Below the pieces are notes generated by a model. That model was not told the origin of the DNA. It made no database searches and worked only from the letters and a program-made list of their open reading frames with translations. 64,000 nucleotides of DNA from Gelidibacter maritimus (GTDB lineage Bacteria > Bacteroidota > Bacteroidia > Flavobacteriales > Flavobacteriaceae), in assembly GCF_014062315.1 (NCBI RefSeq), contig NZ_JACGLT010000011.1, positions 62,001 to 126,000 of the forward strand, read 5' to 3'. Position 1 is the stretch's first letter, and each line of letters begins with the position of its first letter. Both the position numbers and the translations under genes were made by a program. Positions 46,997 through 54,188 of this stretch are shown in pieces.

Positions 46997-47528
46997 CTGG
47001 ATAAAATAACACATTTATACTTTTAATTGTAATGCCGACAAGGCAATCGTCCATACAGTCCTTTTCTACGTAGCCACATGTTGAAATCAGTCCATTATTT
47101 TTGGATTCAAAATAGGACGTTGAATTCTTTCTCTTAATTAACCAATCGGTTTCCGCTTTATTATAGATCTGATCCAATGTCAAAGCGTCTGCAGCAATTG
47201 AAGATTCGTGACTGTTTAATTCATTCTCATTTTCTGTCCATTCCAAATGGTCTTCAGGAATGTTGTCTGGATTCCCAGTGAACGTAAAATGACGTTGAAT
47301 TATGATTCCATGTAATACTGTTATCGTCGTTTCCTAGCCATAAGTCGTAAAAACGGAGCCTCCAGATACCACATATTTATATGAATTGTTCGATGATTCT
47401 TTAAAATGCAACCAAGCATTTTGACTGGCTTCAAAATCACTTTGATAATTCAAATCGTCATCTGACGAGCAGGAAAATATGAAGCTGGTAATTAATAGGA
47501 CTGTAAAAATGTGTATTTTCTTTTTCAT
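46983..47528 (-). pseudogene. Lipoprotein gene interrupted by an in-frame TAG
   Basis: A lipoprotein start at 47528 (MKKKIHIFTVLLITSFIFSC) reads to SGGSVFTTYG and then a TAG at 47334-47336. The same frame continues without another stop as ETTITVLHGIIIQRHFTFTG ... LEWTENENELNSHESS ... WLIKRKNSTSYFESKNNGLI and ends at 46983. The joined protein would be 181 residues. The codon was most likely TGG (Trp). Calling either half a separate gene would be misleading: the 3' half has no signal peptide. Function unknown. Confidence 0.75.
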
Positions 47529-47629
47529 AAGGCGGTTGGTATATCTAATAGATGCACAATCAGAGGTTTGGTTGCGTCGATTAGCTTGCGAATTCAAATT
47601 GGAATGACCATAAATTACTATAGAGTCAA

Positions 47630-48246
47630 TTAGCAATGCGAACAACTTACGATTGATATTGTCCCATATTTTATTGGTTTAACCTTTAAAAACCGATACC
47701 CTGCTCGCAAATACAAATTCACTGCGACATCAGGCTCATTTACCATAATCACATTCTCTTTTTTAAAGTAATGTAAATACCCAACGCCGATTCCTGCTTC
47801 GTAATTAAAATGTTTGCCAATATTTCTTCTAATTCCCCAAGTTGGTACAATAGAAATATCAGTAATAAAACTAAGGTTCGTTTCATTAGAAATAACAAAC
47901 CAATCTGGATGATACGTGGTCTTTATGGAGATGAAATTTCCGCTATTTCCATATGTCCGCCGTGATTTGCTTGCTCGTTTGTTTAAATTGTAGTACCATC
48001 GAGGTTCTAAGGTTAGGACAGGTGAGAGCAAAAATCCCGTTACATTATTACCATTTCTTATTGTAACTCCTGTATCGAGACCAATTTCGGTTCTTAATGC
48101 GATGAGATTTGATAATTTGGATTCATTATGCACCCAAACTCCTAAGAATCCGGTTTGAATCCCAAAGTTTGATTTCTCAACACTGACACTTTGTGAATTT
48201 ACTTTCAGCGCTATTCCTAAAATAAGGACAATAAAATTTTTTTCAT
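47630..48246 (-). pseudogene. Outer-membrane beta-barrel protein with a poly-A frameshift at its start
   Basis: The main frame (47630-48133 and further upstream) encodes a signal peptide end FIVLILGIALKVNSQS and then SVEKSNFGIQTGFLGVWVHN, LTLEPRWYYNLNKRASKSRR, TTYHPDWFVISNETN, TWGIRRNIGKHFNYEAGIGV and NLYLRAGYRF. This is a small beta-barrel family common in flavobacteria. The only ATG able to start the signal peptide (48246) is followed by seven A; eight are needed to stay in frame. The GTG at 48133 would lose the signal. It is disrupted, phase-variable, or a sequencing error. Confidence 0.65.
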
Positions 48247-48682
48247 AACATCATTTTTTAAGGGTATTGGCATGCAATAAGTTATTTGTGCAATGATCTT
48301 TTTGTAATATTTATATAAATGATAAAAATAATTTCTACTTCTATTATCTTATTCACTATGTATTTTAATTTATAGAGTGCGGATTATTTCACTAAAGTTA
48401 TCTATGTGAACTCATAACATTTAAATAACCCCTGATTTTTTGATGGAGCCAAAATAGAGAATTAACTGATGTCACATAATTAAATTCGATGAAGTGCGAA
48501 TATTAATTTTTCCGATTTTAGTATTGCTAATAGTATTTCAAATAGCCCAATTAACATGACATTATGGGAGATTTTAAAAGTTAGAAGAAAGATTTTGTTG
48601 ACCGGATATAATGTGGGATTTAAACGGAGTATGAGCAATTTGGAATGATTAGTATCTTAATTAGTCGTTCAGCCCATTGCCG

Positions 48683-48857
48683 CTCCATTTCGCAAAAGCT
48701 CCATTACGGGCAAAGCGCTTCATTAAAAAGTCTTGGACCCAAATCCAAAGTCTATGGTTTCCATTCCACTTGCCCGCCATTCCCGAAAAAACGGGGAGGC
48801 GGGCAAACTCCATTGCAACCTCCAACTTTGAAGTCGCGTCCGCTTAGCCTCGGCTAA
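48683..48857. repeat. Structured direct repeat, copy 1
   Basis: Begins CTCCATTTCGC and aligns with copy 2 at 48899. Hairpins in order: AAGC/GCTT (about 48697-48720); TTGGA/TCCAA (48733-48737 with 48744-48748); a large stem TTGCCCGCC/GGCGGGCAA (48770-48778 with 48798-48806) enclosing CCCG/CGGG; ACTT/AAGT (48825-48834); TTAGCC/GGCTAA (48844-48857). Confidence 0.6.
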
Positions 48858-48898
48858 ACGTGGTAATTCCATTAAAGCAATTCGGGAAGCACATTCCC

Positions 48899-49075
48899 CT
48901 ACATTTCGCGAAAAGCTACATTCCAGGAAAAGAGCTTCCCTACAATACTCTTGGACACCATCCCCAATTTCTACTTTCCATTTCGCTAAACCCGCTCCGT
49001 CCCGATCGCTATCGGGACGGAGCGGAACGCTTCATTCCCAATTCGAAATTGAGGAGGAGTCCGCAAATTCGGAGT
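48899..49075. repeat. Structured direct repeat, copy 2
   Basis: Begins CTACATTTCGC. Hairpins in the same order as copy 1 but with different sequences: AAGCT/AGCTT (about 48913-48937); TTGG/CCAA (48951-48954 with 48964-48967); a perfect 15-bp stem (48992-49006 with 49011-49025, loop CGCT); CAATT/AATTG (49039-49043 with 49047-49051); TCCG/CGGA (49060-49073). Confidence 0.6.
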
Positions 49076-49087
49076 TCCATGTCATCA

Positions 49088-49373
49088 TTTGGTGCCACTT
49101 CCTATGTTTTTATATTTCACATAAGTCTTTAGAACTACCTCCGCACCCTCGCTACCCCAACCTTTTTTTGCCAGCAAAATACCAATATTTTGAACTTGAA
49201 CAGACTGCATAAACCGTTACGCTGCGCTTCACTTTTTATAAGTCCTTATCAATTCAAAATATTGAAACTGTATCAGCAACAAAAAAAGGTAACAGCGAGG
49301 GCGCTATGGGAAGTAAATCTAAAATGAAACTTATGAAATCTTACAAAAACATACAAAAGGAAGTGGCACCAAA
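49088..49373. repeat. Large imperfect inverted repeat upstream of ssb
   Basis: Left arm 49088-49194 and right arm 49253-49373 are reverse complements over most of their length, with a 58-nt loop. Exact blocks: 15 bp TTTGGTGCCACTTCC (49088-49102 with 49359-49373), 8 bp CCCTCGCT (49146 with 49301), 11 bp (49160-49170 with 49280-49290) and 12 bp CAATATTTTGAA (49183-49194 with 49253-49264). Several 5-9-bp blocks lie between. Confidence 0.8.
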
Positions 49374-49381
49374 AAAACAAA

Positions 49382-49400
49382 CCTGCCTGCCGCAGGCAGG
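49382..49400. repeat. CCTGCCTG palindrome
   Basis: CCTGCCTG (49382-49389) and CAGGCAGG (49393-49400) form a perfect 8-bp hairpin with a 3-nt loop. It is related to the palindromes at 31767 and 49494. Confidence 0.7.
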
Positions 49401-49459
49401 AAAGGAAAACGCTCAAGATATAATAAGTAAATCACTTCAAAAAAATATAACAATAAACG

Positions 49460-49511
49460 GTCTGAATGGTTCAGACAGCATTTTAGTTAACCCGCCTGCC
49501 GGCTGGCAGGC
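49460..49511. repeat. Two short perfect palindromes before ssb
   Basis: GTCTGAA/TTCAGAC (49460-49466 with 49470-49476) and GCCTGCC/GGCAGGC (49494-49500 with 49505-49511). The second is 17 bp before the ssb ATG and could hide or expose the ribosome-binding area. Confidence 0.6.
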
Positions 49512-49527
49512 CTTTAAATCTTTTATT

Positions 49528-49872
49528 ATGAGTACTCTAAAAAATCACGTACAGTTAATCGGAAACGTTGGACAGGAGCCAACCATTACGAACCTTGAAA
49601 GCGGTAAGAAAGTAGCCCGTTTTTCACTCGCCACTAATGAATATTACAAAAACGATAAGGGCGAGAAAACGCAAACTACAGATTGGCACACGGTGGTAGC
49701 CTGGGGCAAGACCGCCGAAATTACCGAAAAATATGTAGGTAAAGGCAAAGAAGTAGGTGTTACCGGAAAATTGAAATCACGAAGCTACGAGGACAACGAC
49801 GGTATCAAACGATATGTTACCGAAATTGAAGCGAATGAAATCCTTTTGCTCGGAACCAAAAATGGCAAGTAG
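49528..49872 (+). CDS. ssb: Ssb, ICE-encoded single-stranded DNA-binding protein
   Basis: A 114-residue OB-fold protein: MSTLKNHVQLIGNVGQEPTI start, then KVARFSLATNEYYKNDKGEK, DWHTVVAWGKTAEITEKYVG, KGKEVGVTGKLKSRSYEDND and the final YVTEIEANEILLLG. It lacks the acidic C-terminal tail that chromosomal SSBs use to bind partner proteins, as is common for element-borne SSBs. An in-frame extension up to the ATG at 49306 covers the inverted repeat and palindromes and is rejected. Such genes often help protect and convert transferred single-strand DNA in the recipient. A terminator follows. Confidence 0.92.
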   Translation: MSTLKNHVQLIGNVGQEPTITNLESGKKVARFSLATNEYYKNDKGEKTQTTDWHTVVAWGKTAEITEKYVGKGKEVGVTGKLKSRSYEDNDGIKRYVTEIEANEILLLGTKNGK

Positions 49873-49883
49873 CCATTAAAACT

Positions 49884-49922
49884 AAAGAGGGCGTACCTCT
49901 TAAAGTTGCGCCCTCTTTTTTC
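49884..49922 (+). terminator. Terminator of ssb
   Basis: AAAGAGGGCG (49884-49893) pairs with CGCCCTCTTT (49909-49918), followed by T residues. Confidence 0.88.
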
Positions 49923-49991
49923 ATTATTCACACATTAAATATATGCACAATGAAATCGAAGATTCACGATTTCGATTAAAAAATAGAAATT

Positions 49992-50375
49992 ATGAGTAAA
50001 ACACAAGTTAACGACATCAAAGAAGGATTGCAACATTTTCATGGAACGGAAATGTTCTATCAAATTCCATTGTTACAGACCCGTTTTACGGACGGATTGA
50101 AATATTTAGCCGAAGTTGCAGAATGTTTTTGGCTCATTACAGACACTTCAGTAATTGCTAAAAGCCTGATGGATCACAGCAGGTTCATAACCATAGATTT
50201 TAAAAGGTTGTCCAGGGAAACGCAGGAATCCAAAGGCTACGAAGCTGAAATAATTTATTCCGATGGCAATGATAATATTTTGGAAAAACATGGCTATCGG
50301 GTTACCGATTTCCCCTTGGATGAACTGCGATTGTATTTTGTAAATGATACGTTGATGTTACCAAGCGAATACTAA
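49992..50375 (+). CDS. DUF6876 family protein
   Basis: A 127-residue soluble protein. GLQHFHGTEMFYQIPLLQTR, FTDGLKYLAEVAECFWLITD and the closing FPLDELRLYFVNDTLMLPSE match the DUF6876 pattern, found mainly on Bacteroidota mobile elements next to ssb or mobilization genes. The family has no known function. It lies between ssb and the candidate oriT, in the putative leading region. Confidence 0.75.
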   Translation: MSKTQVNDIKEGLQHFHGTEMFYQIPLLQTRFTDGLKYLAEVAECFWLITDTSVIAKSLMDHSRFITIDFKRLSRETQESKGYEAEIIYSDGNDNILEKHGYRVTDFPLDELRLYFVNDTLMLPSEY

Positions 50376-50377
50376 AA

Positions 50378-50575
50378 ATGTACGCTATGGTTTAGCTCAA
50401 TTTTACAGACCTGAGCGAGATGGCTCAAAAGCGACTTTTGGAAGATTCCTAAAAGGATGTGGAACGAAAATTTGGCGAAGAAATTCGAAAATACTTAGAG
50501 AAAAATTACACCGACTTTAAAACGATGATAGCCGGAAGCATTGCGAAATTTATAGTCCTACACATTCGTTTCTAA
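50378..50575 (+). pseudogene. Possible decayed small gene with two in-frame stops
   Basis: Starting at the ATG at 50378 the frame reads past a TAG (50393) and a TAA (50450) as LNFTDLSEMAQKRLLEDS and then KDVERKFGEEIRKYLEKNYT DFKTMIAGSIAKFIVLHIRF before a final stop. The composition looks protein-like, but no family is recognised. It could also be chance. Confidence 0.3.
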
Positions 50576-50600
50576 CATTTGATATTCTAAACTTATTGAG

Positions 50601-50630
50601 AAACACCTCTAAATTTTGGAGGTGTTTTTT
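50601..50630 (+). terminator. Terminator upstream of the candidate oriT
   Basis: AAACACCTC (50601-50609) pairs with GAGGTGTTT (50619-50627), followed by T residues. Confidence 0.85.
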
Positions 50631-50782
50631 AGTTTCGTAATTACAATTTAACAAAAAAAGTGTATCTTTATTTCGCTGAGATTCGGCATTCAATTTTAAG
50701 TAGGGTTATCCATTTTTCACTTTCGCCGATAACTTCACACATCGAAAATAACATATCGGAAAATCATTTTCCCTAGAACTTG

Positions 50783-50901
50783 CAATCGGCTCCGACAGCT
50801 GTCGTAACTGCCGGATTGTATGGATTTTTGTCCCGCTGCGCGGGACGAAAAGGAATAGCAAGAGGGTAACACGCTGCGCGATGTTACAGATTCCTTTTCG
50901 T
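50783..50901. other. Candidate oriT: cluster of nested palindromes
   Basis: CAATC/GATTG (50783-50787 with 50814-50818) encloses the perfect 12-bp palindrome CGACAGCTGTCG (50793-50804). Then GTCCCGC/GCGGGAC (50830-50836 with 50840-50846) and ACGAAAAGGAAT/ATTCCTTTTCGT (50845-50856 with 50890-50901) enclosing GTAACA/TGTTAC (50866-50871 with 50882-50887). It lies about 120 bp before the mobilization genes, the usual place of oriT. A T-run after the last arm means terminator activity is also possible. No nick site can be named. Confidence 0.5.
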
Positions 50902-51022
50902 TTTTAAATTGCTGATTATTAAGCTCTTACATTTGATGTAATTGCTTTGGAATCAACAGTTTGCGACAAACGGCTTGGATACACCCATTTTTAGGGAAGA
51001 TTTTGCGACAATACGGCGAAAT

Positions 51023-51424
51023 ATGGACACATTTATTGGAATCAGATTTAAAAAGGAAACTGCCAAACGGTTTCAGGAATTTTCAAGGACCCACTTCAGA
51101 TCACATACTGAGGCCATGGCCGCCATGCTCGATTTTTTCTTCTATAATGAGATTTCGCCGAAGGAAAAATTGGGTCCGACCGGAAGGACCATCGAAGCTT
51201 CCATTAAAAAGCGGATCAATGCTGTTATTGCGATCATGAGAGATGTTGAAAAAACACAGACCAAACCGACTGCAGCAATGATCGCGTCCCTCTTTCAGGC
51301 AGAAGAAGCTCCCAAAAAACCTCTGATTTTGGAAAAGGCAATGCGGGAAGAAAAAAAGGAGATCCGCCGTAAGGCAGGAGAAAAGGGTTTTCAGAAAAAG
51401 CTGAACACAAATAATGAACTCTAA
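51023..51424 (+). CDS. BfmA/BtgA family mobilization accessory protein
   Basis: A 133-residue protein with an N-terminal ribbon-helix-helix-like segment (MDTFIGIRFKKETAKRFQEF, then SHTEAMAAMLDFFF) and a helical, charged C-terminus. This is the BfmA/BtgA pattern: small DNA-binding proteins that help the relaxase recognise oriT. The ATG at 51023 is chosen, since the upstream TTG at 50942 adds 27 residues unlike the family. It lies just right of the candidate oriT and 10 bp upstream of the relaxase gene. Confidence 0.82.
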   Translation: MDTFIGIRFKKETAKRFQEFSRTHFRSHTEAMAAMLDFFFYNEISPKEKLGPTGRTIEASIKKRINAVIAIMRDVEKTQTKPTAAMIASLFQAEEAPKKPLILEKAMREEKKEIRRKAGEKGFQKKLNTNNEL

Positions 51425-51434
51425 TATTTAAGCG

Positions 51435-52487
51435 ATGTACATCACTATCACACCTCAGAAACTGGGCGGCAATTACTCCCAAAGTTCTGCCGATTTTGTC
51501 GAATATCTGGAGAAGGAAAATCAAGGTCTGGAACTAGGAGAATTGACTTCCCAAGCAGCAGGGGGCGAACATTTTTTCAATCAATATGGCGATCGAATCT
51601 CTGCGGAGGAAGTAATCAGGGAAATAGATGGAAATACGGCAAAATTAAAAAGGAACGAACCGAAATTTTATTCCATAACTGTAAGTCCCTCTAAATATGA
51701 ACTGAACCGGTTGCAAGACAGTAGCGTAGACCTAAAAATATATACTCGTGAACTGATGAAGGATTATGTGGCTTCTTTCAACCGGGAAATTCATTGGCGT
51801 CCCCTAACCATCGATGACATTAAATACTTTGCAAGAATAGAACATCAAAGGACCTTTAAAGGAACAGACATACAGATAAGGGAAAATCAACCTTATGCCT
51901 CAAAGATCCTTCTGTTAAAAACAGAGATCCAGAATATCCGGGAAGGTAGGGCAGTAGGCAATGTCCAAAAAATAAGAGCGGAAATCGAAAATTTGGAAAA
52001 GGCCGCACCGCATCAGCAGGATGGCAAGCGCATTGTACAAGGAATGCCAAAGGCGGGAAACCAAAGCCATATCCATATCATCGTAAGCCGAAAGGATGCT
52101 TCAAATACCTTCAGTCTCTCGCCAGGAAGTAAATATAAAGCTTCGGAGATTGAGATGCACGGGAAAATTGTCAAACGTGGGTTTGACCGTGCTACATTCT
52201 TTAAAAATGCCGAAAAAACGTTTGATAAAACGTTCGATTATAACAGAAACTTTGCTGAGAGCTATAAGGCGCGAAATGATTTTATCAAGAATCCAAAGAT
52301 ATATTTTGCAGCACTTATGAAATTGCCTACCAATGAAAAAGCACTGGCGTTTAAAATAATGGGTAAAGCTGGCATTCCTATAATGCCGACGATTCCTGCA
52401 ACACAGGCACAATTGGCAATGAAAATATTTAACAGGTTACGCCGCGGTGCGGAAGTGGCCATCAAATCTAGTTCTATCGGGATTTAA
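51435..52487 (+). CDS. mobB: MobB-like relaxase (DUF5712)
   Basis: A 350-residue mobilization protein of the Bacteroidota MobB/DUF5712 type that would nick oriT and lead the DNA strand into the recipient. The N-terminus MYITITPQKLGGNYSQSS has the likely Tyr; KFYSITVSPSKYEL and KYFARIEHQRTFKG follow. The HxH metal motif sits in NQSHIHIIVSRKD at about residue 215, and YNRNFAESYKARNDF near 285 is a family segment. The C-terminal 40 residues are hydrophobic/basic. It is followed 6 bp later by the coupling protein gene. Confidence 0.85.
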   Translation: MYITITPQKLGGNYSQSSADFVEYLEKENQGLELGELTSQAAGGEHFFNQYGDRISAEEVIREIDGNTAKLKRNEPKFYSITVSPSKYELNRLQDSSVDLKIYTRELMKDYVASFNREIHWRPLTIDDIKYFARIEHQRTFKGTDIQIRENQPYASKILLLKTEIQNIREGRAVGNVQKIRAEIENLEKAAPHQQDGKRIVQGMPKAGNQSHIHIIVSRKDASNTFSLSPGSKYKASEIEMHGKIVKRGFDRATFFKNAEKTFDKTFDYNRNFAESYKARNDFIKNPKIYFAALMKLPTNEKALAFKIMGKAGIPIMPTIPATQAQLAMKIFNRLRRGAEVAIKSSSIGI

Positions 52488-52493
52488 TATGAA

Positions 52494-54077
52494 ATGATGC
52501 AGTTCGACAATTTCCTAACGCTAGCTTTTGTTATTGGTAGTGCCAGCAGTTTTTTCTATGGGACTTTTCGGCTAAGTAAATATGCCTTTATAGGTAATTT
52601 CCTCCTGCTTGGTATTCTTGTGTATGTGCTGGATCAGCAATTTCCATTGGTGCACATAGCACTTTATTTGGTTTGTCCCTTGGTCTTGATCAACATCGGG
52701 ATGTACGTGTTTTTACATAAAACGGACCAGTCCGAAAATGGAAATATAAAATATCAGGTCAACTTTGATACCACCAAAGGAAAATTTAAACTTGAAAACA
52801 TCAAACGTGGGGCATCCATCATAGGTTCTGCGGGGAGTGGTAAGACCGAAAGTGTGGTCTATGGCTTCTTGAAACATTTTAGAAAAGAGAGCTTTTGTGG
52901 GGTCATCCACGATTATAAGGATTTTGAACTGACCGAAATGGCATATCCTCTCTTTAAGAATAGTGACGTTCCGTTCAAGGTCATTTCCTTCGACAGGATC
53001 ATCGACAGGGTAAATCCTATCGCGCCACGCTATTTAGAAAACGAGGAAAGCGTAAATGAGGTGTCAAGGGTGTTAATCGAAAACCTATTGGAGCAACGAG
53101 AAAGCGGAATAACCGGTACAACCAAATTCTTTAACGATGCCGCGGAAGGTCTGATCGGTGGCCTGATCTGGAAATTGAGGACCAACTATCCACAATTCTG
53201 TACCCTTCCACATTTGATTGCTATTTACCAATACCTGGACACGGACAGCCTGATCAAGTTTTTGGAGACGAATACGACATCGAGGGCAATGGCAGATGCC
53301 TTTATCAGCGGTAAGGACTCGGAGCGGCAGACGGCAGGTGTTAAAAGTACCTTGGCCAATGCGCTGAAGCGAATCAGCACGCAACGCATCTTCATGGCCT
53401 TATCAGCGGATGAGGTGCCGCTCAATATCAATAGTCCGGAAAATCCTTCTGTGGTTTCGATTGTGAACAATCCTAAATTTGAAACGTCGTATTCACCGGT
53501 CATTGCTATGATCATCCATACCATTACTAAACAAATGAGTGTTCGAAACAAAGAACCTTCATTTTTATTGATGGAGGAGGCACCGACCATTCGCTTATTG
53601 AATATGCACCGCATTCCCGCAACATTACGGAGTTACAATATTTCTACAATTTATGTGATGCAGGACAAGATCCAAAACGATATGATGTATGGCGATAAGG
53701 CGAGTAAGGCAATTTTGAGCAACCTTTCCTATCAGTTCTTCGGAAAGGTCAACGATCCGGATACGGCTAAATATTATGAACGGTTCTTTGAGATCATTAA
53801 GGACCCTACCAAAAGTGTAAGCCGCGGTTACAGTCTTGATTTTGATACGCGCGTCACTACAGGTGAAAAGGAGATCCCTAAAATTAGGGCTGATGTCTTC
53901 TTTAGATTGAAACAAGGTGAATTTATTACGTATGCGGATGGTAAGGATAAAAGAGTCCAGTTTAAATTGCGGCCAATTAAGAGACAATTGCCGCAACCAA
54001 CAATTGGGTTTTCTGATGCGGATTTGGCATCTAATTTTGAAAGGATTTATAAGGAAGCCAGGTCAATTTTTGAATAG
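52494..54077 (+). CDS. mobC: VirD4/TraG-type coupling protein (MobC)
   Basis: A 527-residue conjugative coupling ATPase that brings the relaxase-DNA complex to the type IV secretion channel. Three hydrophobic segments (about residues 5-75) anchor it in the inner membrane. Walker A GSAGSGKT is at residues 111-118, Walker B is FLLMEEAPTIRL near 360, and the IYVMQDKIQND motif follows. It forms a compact unit with the two preceding mobilization genes. Confidence 0.9.
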   Translation: MMQFDNFLTLAFVIGSASSFFYGTFRLSKYAFIGNFLLLGILVYVLDQQFPLVHIALYLVCPLVLINIGMYVFLHKTDQSENGNIKYQVNFDTTKGKFKLENIKRGASIIGSAGSGKTESVVYGFLKHFRKESFCGVIHDYKDFELTEMAYPLFKNSDVPFKVISFDRIIDRVNPIAPRYLENEESVNEVSRVLIENLLEQRESGITGTTKFFNDAAEGLIGGLIWKLRTNYPQFCTLPHLIAIYQYLDTDSLIKFLETNTTSRAMADAFISGKDSERQTAGVKSTLANALKRISTQRIFMALSADEVPLNINSPENPSVVSIVNNPKFETSYSPVIAMIIHTITKQMSVRNKEPSFLLMEEAPTIRLLNMHRIPATLRSYNISTIYVMQDKIQNDMMYGDKASKAILSNLSYQFFGKVNDPDTAKYYERFFEIIKDPTKSVSRGYSLDFDTRVTTGEKEIPKIRADVFFRLKQGEFITYADGKDKRVQFKLRPIKRQLPQPTIGFSDADLASNFERIYKEARSIFE

Positions 54078-54188
54078 CATGATCACAGTGTACAGCTTGA
54101 GGTGTCTTGTTCTTAACCCTGTACGTTGTTGGGAAAATATTTTTGTTTTATATCTAAGAATTCTTAAAACATAGACCTTTCACTAAGA

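Larger units (their letters stand above)
48247..49527. other. Structured non-coding region upstream of ssb (ICE leading region candidate)
   Basis: About 1.3 kb without a credible gene. Bases 48247-48680 are AT-rich with nothing recognised. Bases 48683-49075 contain two imperfect direct copies of a ~165-bp module, each with a GC-rich hairpin and several smaller ones. Bases 49088-49373 form a large imperfect inverted repeat, and 49382-49511 add three short perfect palindromes directly before ssb. A frame open from 49306 into ssb is treated as untranslated. Confidence 0.7.

Noticed and set aside
48556-48648. A 30-codon frame starting MTLWEILKVRRK
   Set aside because: Too short, no family, no neighbour support; it may be a fragment but nothing shows it is expressed.
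48645-49132. Two open frames (48645-48857 and 48860-49132) on the plus strand
   Set aside because: They lie over the structured direct repeats; the translations are rich in Pro, Ser and Leu without any domain, as expected from hairpin DNA read by chance.
49306-49527. N-terminal extension of ssb from an ATG at 49306
   Set aside because: The sequence covers the right arm of the inverted repeat and three palindromes, its translation is low in complexity and unlike any SSB, and a standard SSB start lies at 49528.
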